Below, one piece after another: positions 63,778 to 64,000 of a DNA stretch of 64,000 nt. The translations under genes were made by a program, and so were the position numbers. The notes under the pieces were generated by a model that saw only the letters and a list, made by a program, of their open reading frames with translations, had not been told where the DNA came from and ran no database searches. The stretch lies in the NCBI GenBank assembly GCA_010672925.1, contig JAAHFP010000004.1, positions 124,001-188,000 on the forward strand. The letters are read 5' to 3'. Each line of letters begins with the position of its first letter. Position 1 is the stretch's first letter. The DNA comes from Symploca sp. SIO1C2. Lineage in GTDB: Bacteria > Cyanobacteriota > Cyanobacteriia > Cyanobacteriales > Coleofasciculaceae.

Positions 63778-64000
63778 TGTGATCGCTAGTATTTTTGTGG
63801 TATTATTTTATCATGGGAAAATGTTCGCACATGTATGCTGTAATTTTGATTGTTCACAGTAAGATAGCTAATATGAAAATGCGATCCCCTAAGGCATCAG
63901 TACTAGCTCTTTCCTAATCCATTGGACTTGATTCTAATCTCCCTTCCCAGTAAAGTTAGAAACCAGATTCTGTAGGGGTGGGTTCACCAATTATTAAGCA
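63778..64000. repeat. 479-bp non-coding repeat, copy 3 (cut by window end)
   Basis: First 223 bp of the same element in the same orientation; the spacing from its start to the TGTAGGGG hairpin is 192 bp, identical to copy 1. Preceded by CCTAAACAGATG, also found before copy 2, so the true left border may be a few bases earlier. 63667-63777 contains only a GTTAGGT array and an AGGTTGGGG...AACCCAACC repeat. Confidence 0.88.

Overview
The window is chromosomal DNA from a cyanobacterium, most likely a filamentous, repeat-rich, natural-product-making one. Support for this: frequent GCGATCGC (HIP1-type) octamers; a cyanobacterial gene set (txlA/HCF164-type thioredoxin, an FtsZ with an N-terminal extension, a ctpC-type protease, SecA without the C-terminal zinc motif, zinc-free S14); many heptanucleotide tandem repeats of the STRR type; Uma2 and large STAND proteins; and an orphan NRPS. 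Species cannot be fixed from sequence alone.

Layout. 1-13.8 kb is mostly housekeeping: a LysR regulator cut by the left edge, a TPR-like membrane protein, a saccharopine-dehydrogenase-like reductase, secA, a decayed IS607-family element, prfB (with an intact +1 programmed frameshift), a Bax-inhibitor-1 protein, a SAM methyltransferase, rsmG, a lone receiver protein, tRNA-Arg(CCG), aat and rpsN. 13.8-26.3 kb holds a 1 kb repeat field, clpC, a two-gene winged-helix-like/P-loop ATPase unit of unknown function, a histidine kinase/response-regulator operon followed by two paralogous receivers with different outputs, and rsmD. 26.9-40.5 kb is dominated by large P-loop proteins: a STAND-TPR-metallophosphoesterase, the ctpC-type protease, a STAND-14xWD40 protein and its companion AAA ATPase. 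40.9-44 kb is the ftsQ-ftsZ division cluster with a small ORF between the two genes and a membrane protein after them.

44.1-64 kb is more accessory: a broken PIN toxin with an intact antitoxin gene, a 9 kb three-module NRPS (A-T-C-A-T-C-A-T-TE) preceded by a NIL-domain ferredoxin, txlA, a BaeS-like kinase, a TVP38 membrane protein next to a flavin disulfide reductase, then two tandem copies of a 479-bp non-coding repeat, an AAA15 + DUF4435 gene pair that matches the PARIS anti-phage system (ariA/ariB), a Uma2 nuclease, and a third copy of the 479-bp repeat running off the right end.

The most notable observations are: the PARIS pair flanked by direct repeats; the STAND-TPR-phosphoesterase as a candidate conflict system; the ATPase with an Mrr-like tail beside a winged-helix-like partner; a receiver fused to an unrecognised output domain; the orphan tripeptide NRPS; and a small mobile element whose terminal G, together with its TA target, forms the TAG stop codon of four genes.
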